Shown piece after piece: positions 1 to 10,794 of a stretch of 64,000 nt of DNA. A program made the translations under genes and the position numbers. This stretch comes from Diplodia intermedia (taxonomy: Eukaryota > Ascomycota > Dothideomycetes > Botryosphaeriales > Botryosphaeriaceae): assembly GCA_021495925.1 (NCBI GenBank), contig JAKEKT010000018.1, positions 62,001 to 126,000 on the forward strand, read 5' to 3'. Within the stretch, counting starts at the first letter, position 1. The number at the start of each line of letters is the position of its first letter. A model generated the notes under the pieces. It worked only from the letters and a program-made list of their open reading frames with translations, was not told the origin of the DNA and did no database searches.

Positions 1-583
1 CGGAGATGGCGGCGAGATCAACCAGCTCGAGAAGATCTACAACGTGCTCGGCACGCCTACGCGAGCCGAGTGGCCGGGCATCGTCGACATGCAGTGGTTT
101 GAGCTGCTGCGGCCGTCGGAAAAGAAGCCGAGTACCTTTGCAGAGAAGTACAAGGAGCGCGTCACGCCGGCAGCCTTCGATCTACTGTCGGCCATGTTCC
201 TGTTCGACCCGGCGGCCAGGCCGAGCGCGAGCGACGTGTTGGAGCACCCGTACTTCACGACGGAAGAGCCCCCGCCGAGGCGCGCTGCAGAGCTAGAGGA
301 TCTACAGGGCGACTGGCACGAGTTCGAGAGCAAGGCGCTCCGCAAGGAGAAGGAGAGAATGGACAAGGAGGCGAGGAGGGCGGCGAGGGAGGATGAGCGG
401 AGGAGGGCTGGCGAGGGGGAGAAGAGGAGAGCGGGCGAGAGCGGCGTGGGCGACACCGAGGGTAGGGAGGCAAAGCGGGTGAAGCAGCACGGCGGCGAGA
501 GCGTTGCGAGCGCAGGAGGTACAGGTAGCGGCCCCGCCCCCGCGAGCACCGGCGGGGGCGATGCGATGGAAGTCGAGAAGTGA
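1..583 (+). CDS. ctk1: CTD kinase catalytic subunit, Ctk1/CDK12-like (3' part)
   Basis: This is the C-terminal part of a CMGC-family protein kinase; the 5' end lies outside the window. The frame begins at base 2 and reads GDGGEINQLEKIYNVLGTPT, typical of the CDK large lobe. It continues through WPGI, WFELLRP and an LFDPAARPSASDVLEHPYF segment that ends the kinase domain. The following stretch (EEPPPRR, then WHEFESKALRKEKER) resembles the tail of yeast Ctk1 more than Cdk9/Bur1, so I assign the CTDK-I kinase that phosphorylates Ser2 of the RNA polymerase II CTD. The last ~90 residues are a charged Lys/Arg/Glu-rich and then Gly/Ser-rich, probably disordered tail. The CDK-family call is secure. 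The Ctk1 rather than Bur1 subtype is likely but rests on 193 residues. The missing N-terminus holds the ATP site and the cyclin-contact helix. Confidence 0.85.
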   Translation, partial: GDGGEINQLEKIYNVLGTPTRAEWPGIVDMQWFELLRPSEKKPSTFAEKYKERVTPAAFDLLSAMFLFDPAARPSASDVLEHPYFTTEEPPPRRAAELEDLQGDWHEFESKALRKEKERMDKEARRAAREDERRRAGEGEKRRAGESGVGDTEGREAKRVKQHGGESVASAGGTGSGPAPASTGGGDAMEVEK

Positions 584-3500
584 AGCCAAGGCGAAAGGGC
601 CTGAACTTGGTGGGTTGGCTGTCATGAGCGAGCATGCCTGGGTGGATGATGCGTGGTTATTTTTTCTTTGGACGTCGGGATGTTGGGTCCGAAGGAAGTT
701 TCTTTTAGTTGAGAAAATGAAAGTTGTGTGGGGAATATGTTGGTGTTGGTACCTGTGCGTCTTCCTTTCCCCCATTCCTCTCTACTTACCATGGGGGCCG
801 TCTCGTATCTTTTCACTTTTGTTTCTATTTTCGCAGCAGCTCAGGAAGGATCATCGATAGATATCAGCCTGCCTTGGCTTTGCACATGACCAATTTGTGT
901 TCTCGTCGCTGAGCTAGCTGTGTCGCGGTTGCACTTGATATCTATTTCTCGCTCCACCTTCGCCCTCTTTAGCGAAGAGTGTGTTGCTGTACAGTGCGCA
1001 TAGCTGAAGGGCAAGTGGTGGACAGGGTACGGCGATGTTTGTCGATTGTTATCCTTTGCTGGTGGTTTCTTGATGCGAAGCCCGTTGTACGCTATCGTGC
1101 TGTGCTGAAAGTAGGTTCATATCGATTTATGGACGATGAAATATTTGCTCGTAGGGATTGGATCGTGATATGCGGGTGAGAGTTTTGACGAAGAGGGGAA
1201 CATGTTCAACAACCTATTCGAGTGACATTTCTTTCGACAGCGTTGGAACATGTTGTCTCTTCTCTTTGATCCACGTATATCCTTCGAGGACGGGTGAAAA
1301 GTCATATCTCTCCATTGGTCACGGTCCTTCTCTTCGAAGTATAGTAGAAGTGGGCTCATGGATAATCGAGGAGCTTTATTAACTATCTGTGCCTTATGTA
1401 TGTTGCTTTTCAGAAAGGAAGCAATACAAGCAGGTGATAGGCGGTTTGGGATATACTCGAGAATTCACTAGCAAGCTTTCCTGCCTCTGATTTCATAACT
1501 AAGATGGTGTTGGTCGTTTCACTTGTTACTTGAAGACGCTATTGCGATGCTTCAACATGACCAAATTCTCGTGGGACAAATGTGCTCCTCAGACGTAAAT
1601 ATTGAATAATAAAGTGCCGACACTTAAGGCTCTTTCATTTACTGGATACTGATGCGAAAATGGCCGTAGAGTATTGGTTTCATGCTGTTAGGCACGACAG
1701 GGAGCGGGGGTTGAATCGGATCGAATGAGGCTGGAAAAAAAAAAAAGAGAGAGAGAAAGCAACAAGGAGCACGAGAGTGCGCAGAGTTCAATCTCTCTCA
1801 CACACGGATGTAACAAGGCTTGCGTGCGCAGTCAGTCGGCAATTCAGCATCCTCCCACGACTCGCTACCCGCCGCCTCACTTACATCCACATCCACCTTC
1901 CTACGAACATTTACCGAAAGCGAGGTGCGGCTCTCCCGCACCAGCAGGAGCAGCAGCACGTGCATATACCCACCACCCACTCCCTCGGCTCCGAAGTGCA
2001 GTACCCTCTTTCGCGCACGGGCTGCGGCAAAAATAAAACACGTAGCCCAGGGTGGGACCCTCGTCCGAGTCAACACGATTCGGTGGCTCAAGCCCAGAGG
2101 AGGCGAACAACAGCGGGAGCCAGAGCGTATCGGCGCGTCTTGCCTACCCTGCCTTAGGTCTCTCCACGATAATCGGCGATCCGCGATGGCCATACATATA
2201 GTTTCCTTCTTACACACCGGTTCCCCACCATCGTGGCGCGTTCTTCAGCAAACTGCCATGAGGCCCCCGCGCTTCGTCGGTGTGGGAATATCCCTGGATG
2301 AGTTGGCAGCGTTGATCTTGAAACGACGGAGGAAAGGAACGGCGGTCGAGCAGCCGTGCGCTTGGGACTTGTTGTCCGCCGCGTCACTTACTGTTGGATA
2401 CTAGTTGATGGCTGCTCGTCGTCGATAACCGAGGTTCGAGGCTTTTTCTGGACGGGGGCGTCTACAGGCAGAAACTAGAGCCGAGTCTGCTATTGCGAGA
2501 GCGATGTGGCACAGTTGGTAGAGCCGTAGTGCTACGAGGGGGCCAGGGGGTGTCATGTGCGCAACTGCGGTGTCGTTTCTATCGCCAGGTAGCGTGCTTC
2601 TAGCGTTTCCATAGTTACTGCTACCCACTCAATATACGAGGGATTCGAAACGGGCAGCCTTCTGGAAACAATGGTGGCATTCTGGTTTTTTTCTGGCGTG
2701 TTGGCCAAGGGCAAAGCCACAGAGGGCTGTGGGTCCTCCAACCTGCACTGCCGTCTCAGGCCCTTGGGTACTGTTTTTAGAAGCCGGCGCGTGCTGTTTG
2801 CTTCGGCAGATGACGCGATTGTTTGATGGTTTGGCCGGTTGGCGCCGGTCGAAGCTGGCTGCGTGCGGAGGGGTCGGAGGGCCGATGCGTGATGGTGTGA
2901 CGACGTTGGCGACGTTAGTCATCTGCCTGGCGAAGGACGCGGGGATCGTGCTGCACGACGAAGGAGACGGGTCTGAAATGAATGTGAGCTGTCAATGATT
3001 GCGATGAATGTGGCGTCCTGGCCGTCCCCAGTCTCCATCCAACGAGCGGGAACATGGTGTGTCTCGGGGCTCCCGAAGAGGCGAATTCAACGTCGCACGC
3101 ATTTCTGGTGTATCATGTTTTCGCCGCTGGCGTCAGCAGCCATGCTGTCCTTCGGCGAGAAGAATTCCCCGCAGATTGAGAGACCGGGCGGAAAGGAAAT
3201 TTTCAAGACGGGAAAACTTGACTCAGGCTTCTCCGCAATGTTGAGCAAACAAGCTAGGACGCATTGGAAAGGGATCAGAAAGCGAGAGGCCGCGCGGATG
3301 CATGTACAGGATTGCGCGTCCATCACCAATCTATAACATAGGCTTCGCAATAGGGGAAGATGGGGAACGTGACAGCGGCGAATGCTGTGCCAGAGGGGCG
3401 TACCTCTCCATTGGCTTGCTTCATGGCTTTGCTCCCGGTTTCATGTGGCAGCTCTCTTGCTGCTGTCGTCCGCAGATGCCGTCTCAGAAAGTGGCTGATC

Positions 3501-6500
3501 TCGGTTCGCTTAAAATTTTGAAAGAGGGACCAAGGTCGTGGCCTGATGCCAACCGCCGGCCTTGGATCGTGATTCTCGACATGTGTAGTGCTGGTGGGGA
3601 GCGGTTTCACCGCCGGGTCTTGGGCAGGGCGAGCGGATGCGAATTTGTCAGGGGACTGCGCATTGAGTGAATGGAAATGATACCAAGGCATGAAGGGGAG
3701 GCAGATCTTGATAAGCCGCGGTGGCAGAGCAAATGAGCGCAAATCAGGTTGATGACGGCAGAGAGGGAATCGTGAGGGGGCGGACTCAGATCCGCTGTCG
3801 TCATGCGCACGGCGGCCATAGCAGCGGCCGGCACTATACGCAGAAAAGCCGTATAGGGGGATGGGGTGGCAATGCTGAGGAACATGCCGTGGGGGCCTCT
3901 GCCAATGATCTTCAGGCCGGCCGTCTATTAGGCGCGCACCGTCTTCTTGTGCAGCGCGCGCCGGCTATGCTGCTTTGAGCGCGTCGCGCAGGCCGGTAGA
4001 CACGATTGCCCTATAGGGCATGCAATGCCGTTTGATCGCCAAATGAGCGCTCGTTTATGCAGCTTATGCGCCCTGCCAGGTACCCGTCCGGCTCCGCCTG
4101 CTCACTGGCCCCGCGCCCGCCAGATGCTGCAACGCGGAGCGAGGGTTGTGTGACGCGCACGGCCAACCCTCTCCCGGCCTCCGAGCACGCAGTAACAACT
4201 GCCCTCCGTCCGCGTGCATTGCACTCCGGCACGAGGCCACGCCCAGCCGGCAGAAAGCGCTCGGACTCGCGATGCGAGAAATCCAAATGTTTCGCCTGCC
4301 CCGTGCACCCCGTTTCTCTCGCCTTCGTGCTGGGCCCGGGCCGACTGCTGCCCCTGACCGCTGCGATTTGATATCTCCTCCCACTCGCGAGCTGCGGAGC
4401 CCTCTCCAGAGATCTGGTGGCGTTAGGCGTGCTCGGCCGGAGTCGGACGGCCGGCTGCAGCGTCGTGCAACAACACAACACGATCGGCGGCGCATTATTC
4501 GAAACCCTGCTACGAGTCCGGCGGTGCCTCGTCGACGTTGTCGCTGCTTGCCGGCTCGCTCCGAGCGCGGGTGCACCGGCGGCCGGGCTCAGAGGGCGTG
4601 TGCGGGCGCGGTGGTGTGAGATGCTGTGTGTTGAGATGGCATGGCCGGGGAGATGCTCTGTGCATCGTCTTCACCCCACCCAGGGCAACAAGCGAGCGAG
4701 CACTGATGGACGCTGATGGCATCATCGGGCGGAGCTCGCTGGCCGCTGGCCGCCATGCGGGATCTCGCACAGTTCGCAGCGCTCTCAGTTCGGCGCGCGT
4801 ATCTCGCGCGACACGAGGCTGCGCGACCCCGCGTGCGAGTGCGAGGATCGTCGCGGCCGCCGCCTGCCCGGCGGCGCAGAGCAGGTGCAGCTGAGTGAAG
4901 AGGCGCTTTGCGTTCGCGGTGGGATGGAGATGAGGCTGAAGCTAAAGAGATTGTATTTGGGGAAGGGCAATTTCCCAGCGCGCGCGTGCCCTGCAGGTGG
5001 AGATCGGAATCGGAAGCTGAGTCTTATCTCCAGAACTGCTGGCCCCTGTGCCCTGGCCTGCCACCCGCAATTGGCCGCTTCGGGCCACGTGCAGCGCTCG
5101 CCCTCTCCACCAGCCTCGGGTTGCTGCCAGAGCAACCAGCAACCAGCCTCCAGTGCCAGCCTGCCCTGGAGATTGTGTATCGCCGTGGCCGAGAGAGCGA
5201 GCTCGCCGACGCTGGCGAGCGCAACGCCACACGCCGTGCAACCGCGACAACACGAGCTTGGCTAAGCCCTAGGGTGCTCCTCGGCCTCGCAACCCTGAGC
5301 ACCAACCCGACTACCAACTCCGTGGGGCAAGCCTGCGACCCTGCGAGCCACCAAGCCTACGCGGGCGTTGGTGTAGCAAAAGCGTCGCGCGATGGATCCG
5401 CGGCGGCAAAGCTTGTCGAGGGATCAGGTGCTCGCGCAAAATATGCATCGCACCATGGCCTCGCCGAAAAGGCACCCTCTGCCTGCCAATGGCGCGTTCG
5501 GCGGCTCTCTCGCGCGGCTGCTGCCACCCTCGCACCCAGCGCCGTGCTGATCGTCATTGGCCCGATGGCGGCCAGCAGTCACAGCTGCGCGCCCCGGAAC
5601 GCTGCTGCTGCGCGGGCGGTTGCTGCGCTGCTGTTAGCGGACCCGTCACCTGCAGCGACCTCTGCGCGCTCGCTCGCTTGCTTGATGAGCCTCGTTTGCG
5701 CGATCACGGAGGTGCGCCGAGCTCTCGAAACACGGCTCATCCCTGCGGCCTGCCCCCAAGCCACAGCCGAAGTTCGTCACTGTGTCTCAGAATAGACCCT
5801 GCCGGGCGGTGGTTGCCAGCGGATCGGAAATCGCGCCTGGGGAGCTCGAGCAGCTGCGCCTCCAACGTGCGCCGGCCGAGGCAGCGACGGGAGGAGCGTC
5901 GGTCGTAGAGGGCTGTCGCACAGGCTGACGCAGTGTGCGCAGCGGCTGGCCCGGCGCGGGCGGCAGGCGCTCGCCGTTGTTGCGTCCGCCACGCGGTGGT
6001 GGGCTGGCCGAGTTGGGATGGCTGCGACGCATGGGGCGCGAGTCGCAGCGCTGTTCCTGGCCCAGCGACAATCTCGTCTTGGAGATGGCGATCAGACGGC
6101 GCACGGGGCGGGGCTTGCTGCTAGTCGTGGCGGCCGCAGCAGACCTCACGGCCCCCGCAACGGGAGAGCAGAATTGGGCCTCCCCTGTAGCGCCCGGGCC
6201 CCTGTCCACTTAGGCTAGCGCACGCGCTGCCTCACCGCTCACACGGCGTATCACAGACCATGACGGCAAGTGTTGCAGGCATGGGGCGCCGAGTGAAAAG
6301 AGCCCGCGCGCCGGCCCTGCAGCTCGCATGCGCGCAGCATCATTTGCAGGGCCTCCACGAGCTGCCTGCCTATCCGCCTGCTAGCCCGCCGCCCGCTGAG
6401 ACGCGACGACTGCCAGCCCCGGCCTGCCTCCTCCACCTCCAGCGCCTTCTGTCGCGCGCCGCCCGCCCGCCCGCCATCAGATTGATTGCCTTGGCACCGC

Positions 6501-6877
6501 CAGCGCCCCGGATCTGACCTAGCCGCCAGCGAAGTCGTAATTCTTCCGCGCGCCCAGTGTACTTGAAACCCTCCATGGGCGCACGGCCGGCCGTCAGTTC
6601 ATCCCAATATAACCGATAAAGGGTCTCGCCATCAGCACATCCCTGCCGCCCACACCACCACGGCCCCCGGCTCCCTTCTTCACCCTGCCCAGGATCCCTC
6701 GCCCACGCCATTCCTTATAGTAGTCAGGCCCGCCGCGCGACCTCCAAGCTGGCTTGTCCACGTACTACTACCGCCCAACCCTCCCCCCACCAGCCTTCTG
6801 CGAGGGCACGCACCCCCCGCCTTCTTAACCACCCGTGTCCCGCCTCAGACGCAGCAGTGCTCATCTGAATTGCGACC
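584..6877. other. Gene-poor block of 6.3 kb between kinase and hypothetical gene
   Basis: No open frame here looks like a protein gene. The first ~3.3 kb is of mixed composition and should contain the 3' UTR of the kinase gene. From about 3950 to 6540 the DNA is strongly GC-rich, with many open frames on both strands; the longest is 4908-5795 on the plus strand. These frames have no recognisable domain, biased toward Ala/Arg/Ser as expected of random GC-rich sequence. The last ~300 bases are pyrimidine-rich and probably form the promoter and 5' leader of the gene at 6878. A long non-coding RNA cannot be excluded. Confidence 0.6.
1735..1759 (+). repeat. A12 run followed by GA dinucleotide tract
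   Basis: Twelve A residues run directly into an alternating GA tract. About 35 bases downstream (1792-1801) lies a TCTCTCTCAC stretch that could pair with the GA tract. It is simple-sequence DNA with no assigned role. Confidence 0.6.
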
Positions 6878-8491
6878 ATGGTGGACGTACGCATGCCGCA
6901 ATGGACGGTCGACAAGTCCTACAACCGGAGCCAGAACAACAGCCCCGCCAGCACTCCCGAGCTCGACGACCAGGACAGGATCCGCCTGGCTCGCTCCCAA
7001 ACCGTGCCCATGCCCGCCTTGGAGCCGTCGTCATCCATGCTCCAGGACCGCTATCTCTCGTCCGAGGAGGACCTCTCGCCCAATGCCTCCGATTCCACCG
7101 ACCAGTCTGACGATGACGAGGAGGACGAGGACGAGGTCGAAATCGTCGAGGCCGCCGTCATCACCCCGCCCGCGAAGCTTGCCAAAGCCGTTTCCTACGT
7201 CTCCGCCGGCCGTGCCAAGGTCGTCGACATGGACGAGGCCCAACCCGCGCGGGAACGCACCTTCAGCGTCCCAGCCGTCGCAAACGCCGTCCCAATTCTC
7301 AAGTCTCCAGTGCCCCGCATGTCTAGGATGTCTTTCGGCAACTACAAGCCTCCTGTCACCGACGCCCAGCCGCCCCTTCCGACCCACTCGTCCTCCTTCG
7401 CTGTCCAGTCCGCGTGCAGCTCGCCTGCTATTCCAGCCCGGTCGGAGAGGCGCAAGTCCTCAATGCCCGTAAGAGAGCGTCCGTCCATCTCCAGGTCGCC
7501 GCTTTCCTTCGACCCTGCCTCGGCTCCGCCTGTCCCGGACTGTGGATCGCTCCGCTCGTCCGTCAAAGTGGCCAGGCACTACAGCATGGCAACGGCGCCT
7601 TCGGGCGGTATTTTCAGCGCCGATCGTCCCAAGCTCTTGAGGTCGACGACTGACCTGAGAGCCACGCTCGCCCCCAGTCCTCCGCCGCTTCCCGCCAGGT
7701 CTCAGTCGACTGAGCCTGAACCTATTTCACCCATGCTTGAAAAGCCCTCGATTCCTCTCGATTTCGACCTGCGCCGGCCGTCGTCGGCCCGCTCATCTTA
7801 CTCCCCGGGTTCCAAGCGCGTTTCCGCAATTCACGCCCGTCAACGATCTGGCTCGATCCAGCTTCCTCCCTTTGCTCCCAACGGCGCTTCTCCTCTGACT
7901 CCTCTGACTCCCCTGACGCCACAAACCCCCAACTTCCTCAACACCGATCCTTTTGCGAAGAAGGAGGAAAAGACCGAGGACAACAGCAGGCCGGCGCACC
8001 GGCGTCTGCGGAGCATTAGCCGCACCCTCAGTCTGGCCAAGATTGCGTTGAACCCGCAAGGCAGGCGCGGATCGACGTGGGGCAAGAGCAAGGTCAAGAC
8101 GGATAAGGTCCACCGGGACTCGATGGACCTGCAGTCTCCCATCTCACCCATGACGCAGACAAAGGAGAGCTTCCTTTCTGTGTCGTCGCCGCTCGCGCCG
8201 AACATGCCGCCAACTCCCGTGACTCCTGGCATGCAAATGCCGCCGACGCCGAACACTGCCGTGTTCAGCCCACGGACATCGTCGCGCATGAGCAACAACG
8301 CGGCCGAGGATGAGTTTGAGCGTCCGCCGAGGACATCCAGCCTTGGCAACCGGCCCCGGCTCGTTCCCCGCGCCGCGGACGAGAGAGAGCCGGCGGTCAG
8401 GCTCCCGCCCTTCCCCGACGCGGATGACGAGATGCGTATCCCGGGGCGCAGGAGGCTGACCAAGAGGAAGAGCATGCTCGGCCTCGCGTAA
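6878..8491 (+). CDS. Conserved-looking disordered hypothetical protein, 537 aa
   Basis: A single uninterrupted frame of 537 residues starts at an ATG in a good fungal context (accATGg). I do not recognise a domain. The protein is Ser/Pro-rich and probably disordered. It has an acidic patch at about residues 77-89, several RxxS-type basic/serine sites of the kind phosphorylated by basophilic kinases, and a short TP-rich repeat (PLTPLTPLTPQTP) at about residues 338-350, encoded by a tandem ctgactcct-like repeat. It ends with a basic RRLTKRKSMLGLA motif. Steady codon use and the long frame in an otherwise gene-poor region support a real gene. It may be a regulatory or scaffold phosphoprotein, but this is inference only. 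No introns are needed. Confidence 0.75.
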   Translation: MVDVRMPQWTVDKSYNRSQNNSPASTPELDDQDRIRLARSQTVPMPALEPSSSMLQDRYLSSEEDLSPNASDSTDQSDDDEEDEDEVEIVEAAVITPPAKLAKAVSYVSAGRAKVVDMDEAQPARERTFSVPAVANAVPILKSPVPRMSRMSFGNYKPPVTDAQPPLPTHSSSFAVQSACSSPAIPARSERRKSSMPVRERPSISRSPLSFDPASAPPVPDCGSLRSSVKVARHYSMATAPSGGIFSADRPKLLRSTTDLRATLAPSPPPLPARSQSTEPEPISPMLEKPSIPLDFDLRRPSSARSSYSPGSKRVSAIHARQRSGSIQLPPFAPNGASPLTPLTPLTPQTPNFLNTDPFAKKEEKTEDNSRPAHRRLRSISRTLSLAKIALNPQGRRGSTWGKSKVKTDKVHRDSMDLQSPISPMTQTKESFLSVSSPLAPNMPPTPVTPGMQMPPTPNTAVFSPRTSSRMSNNAAEDEFERPPRTSSLGNRPRLVPRAADEREPAVRLPPFPDADDEMRIPGRRRLTKRKSMLGLA

Positions 8492-9584
8492 AACCATGAG
8501 TATCATGACTACCAGTCCGCCCGGCAGCCGACTACCACATTCATTACCACCTCATCTCCTCGACATTCGATTCTTGTACAGCGACACGCCTTCCACCCCG
8601 CCTTTTCCCGAAGCGAGACTTCAATGGCTCTCCTACACAGCTCCCCATCTACGATGACGACTCTCCTCCCCAGCAGTCAGCTTCTCGCGGCATTTGCCCC
8701 CTTCCGTTGTCTCGATTCTTAAGCCAGTTGTAGCGCGCATTCTGCTGGTTGCTGCCCTTTTGCCCTGCGCTGCCGTCTCGCACCAATTTGCATAGAGATA
8801 CCACGATACCACCGTCGTTGTCGTTTCCGTTTCCTTGACCTTCAGTTGCAGGGATGCGCGAGACCGTCGGCTCGTTTCCGCTTGTTCTGTTCCCTTTTAT
8901 TATTCATCCGGCGCGACTTGTAGAGCTCTGGGCGGCTCCTTTCTATTTTGGCCCGAGCCCATGGCGTTGATTGGATTCTTGCTCCAGGACAGCTCCGGAG
9001 CACACGGCGTTTTGACTTTGGGCGGCACCAGATTTAAACCCAGTGCGGGTTGTGTCATGATTGTGTGATGGCTACTATATCAGAGAGCCCTAGTGTTTAT
9101 CAAGCGGGCTCAGTCCCTTGAATATCAAAAATCTCCTTATTGTCTATTGTCTAGATCGACTTGACGAGTCCAGCCGAGAGCCAATGGGCTCGGCAGATAG
9201 CTGAACATGGATCTGGGTTCCACTTGACATGCGATGGCTGCTGTGACGTCGGCCAGCGGCTTCTGGTACGCTTATCGCGACCAGCCCCGCAAGCTTCGTC
9301 CCAACGGCGCGCGAAGCCAACGGGACGGCACAGACGCCGCTCGACACTGGTCGACCCCCGCAAACGGCTTCGGCCGAAGGAAGAGCAGAAGCAGCTTGTG
9401 TACCTCGCCGGGCTGCAGCAGCGTTAGCCCCTGCCGTCTTACATGTCTCCGAGTCAGCTGCTTTTTGCTGCTGCACCACGGCCCATATTTCCCGAGACAC
9501 TGATTAGAGTTGCACGGCAGCCCTGGTTGCTTTTCTTCTCTCCGAGCGCCGCTCTACAGCTTTCTTCGCCATCTGGCGGCTCCG

Positions 9585-9603
9585 CTGGCTGGCTGGCTGG
9601 CTG
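9585..9603 (+). repeat. CTGG tetranucleotide microsatellite
   Basis: The tract is ctggctggctggctggctg, nearly five units of CTGG. It lies in non-coding DNA. Confidence 0.8.
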
Positions 9604-10781
9604 TTCGTTCCTGCTTCTTTCTCGGCTAAGCAGGCGCGCAGTCCATCCTCCAGCTCATCCTCCCGGTGTACCTGAACCGCACCGCCCGCATGCGCGCTGC
9701 GATCCGATCAGCCTCACGTCATCGGTCTAGCCCTTCGCGTTGCACGCTCAACCGCAGCTGTCATTCTCCGAGCTGCGCATCCCGGCACCCAGGGCTTCGG
9801 TCCCACGGCCAGACCACTCTTGTGCACCTCCACCACCAACCAAAGCACGTCCAGCGTCATCACCACCACCAACATCATCATCGCCCCCGCCGTCTCCGCA
9901 CTCAAAGCCGAACTCCGATCCTGCCAGTTCTCGCGGCCAAGATGCAAGTCATGTGCATAAGCGCTACTGCTGCTATATTCGTCTGTCAGCTAAACCTTCA
10001 GACCAGGGATCCGTCCTCGATCTCGCGTGCTTCTAGCTGAACAGCAATTCGTATCTTTCCCATCCCGTTTCAGCCGTCCGCGTACCGTCCCCTTGCTGGT
10101 GAGTCTGACGCCGGCGGCTCACGTTTCGCGTCAGAATGCCTGCTTTCGAACCGCTCAGCCTTCACAGTGACTTCGTGCACGCCGGATTTGCGACACATCT
10201 CTTTCCCTCTTTTCCTCGTCTCCGACGCGTGGCAAACCCGCTGTCGTCAGCCAGCTGTCCACCTGCCAGGCAGCCACGCATGAAACGTCCAGTGCCACAA
10301 GTTGCCACCGGTGGAATCGAACACGACCGTCACTTCTCTTCCTATTGCTGAGACGCGGGCCTAGCCTCGAGAAGGGGACCGGTCAAAGCATGCTTCTCGT
10401 ATCTGCGCGACATCTACCCGCGACAAGTGCTTACATCAACCCTTGTCCATATGTAGCCACGTCTGCTGTCTGAAGCCTCCATGCGCAGATCACATGTAAA
10501 GCATGAAGTATGCCGCATGGCCGGAACCAACCCAGGACTGCGTACCATTCGGCTTCGGGACGGTGCGGATCCCGCCTCCGCCGTTGCTCGTCGCGTTCCG
10601 CCCGCGCGGAAAGCGGGTGTGCGCATGGGCTTCCCCCGCAAAAGCTGGCTCTCAATCCCCATCTAAGGTCCGAAGGCACGGCAGGTAAGCCGGTTCCTGC
10701 GAAGTGTTGATGAATCCGGATTGAAGATGAGCTGAATAGCTCTTCGTATACGCCGTCCGTCGTCTCCCTCTATTTCTTTTT

Positions 10782-10794
10782 CCCCCCCCCCCCC
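10782..10794 (+). repeat. Poly-C run (C13)
   Basis: Thirteen consecutive C residues lie after a T-rich stretch in non-coding DNA. Such a run is also a place where read length can be miscounted. Confidence 0.8.

Noticed and set aside
2500..2570. tRNA-like stretch (gtggcacagttggtagagc)
   Set aside because: It resembles a D arm, but no anticodon stem, no GGTTCGA-type T arm at the right distance and no matching acceptor stem were found.
4908..5795. 295-codon open frame in the GC-rich block
   Set aside because: No domain, Ala/Arg/Ser-rich, with equally open frames on the other strand. Such length is expected by chance at this GC content.
10311..10330. gaatcgaacacgacc, resembling a reverse-strand tRNA B box
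   Set aside because: The flanking bases do not pair into a T stem and no A box lies upstream on the minus strand.
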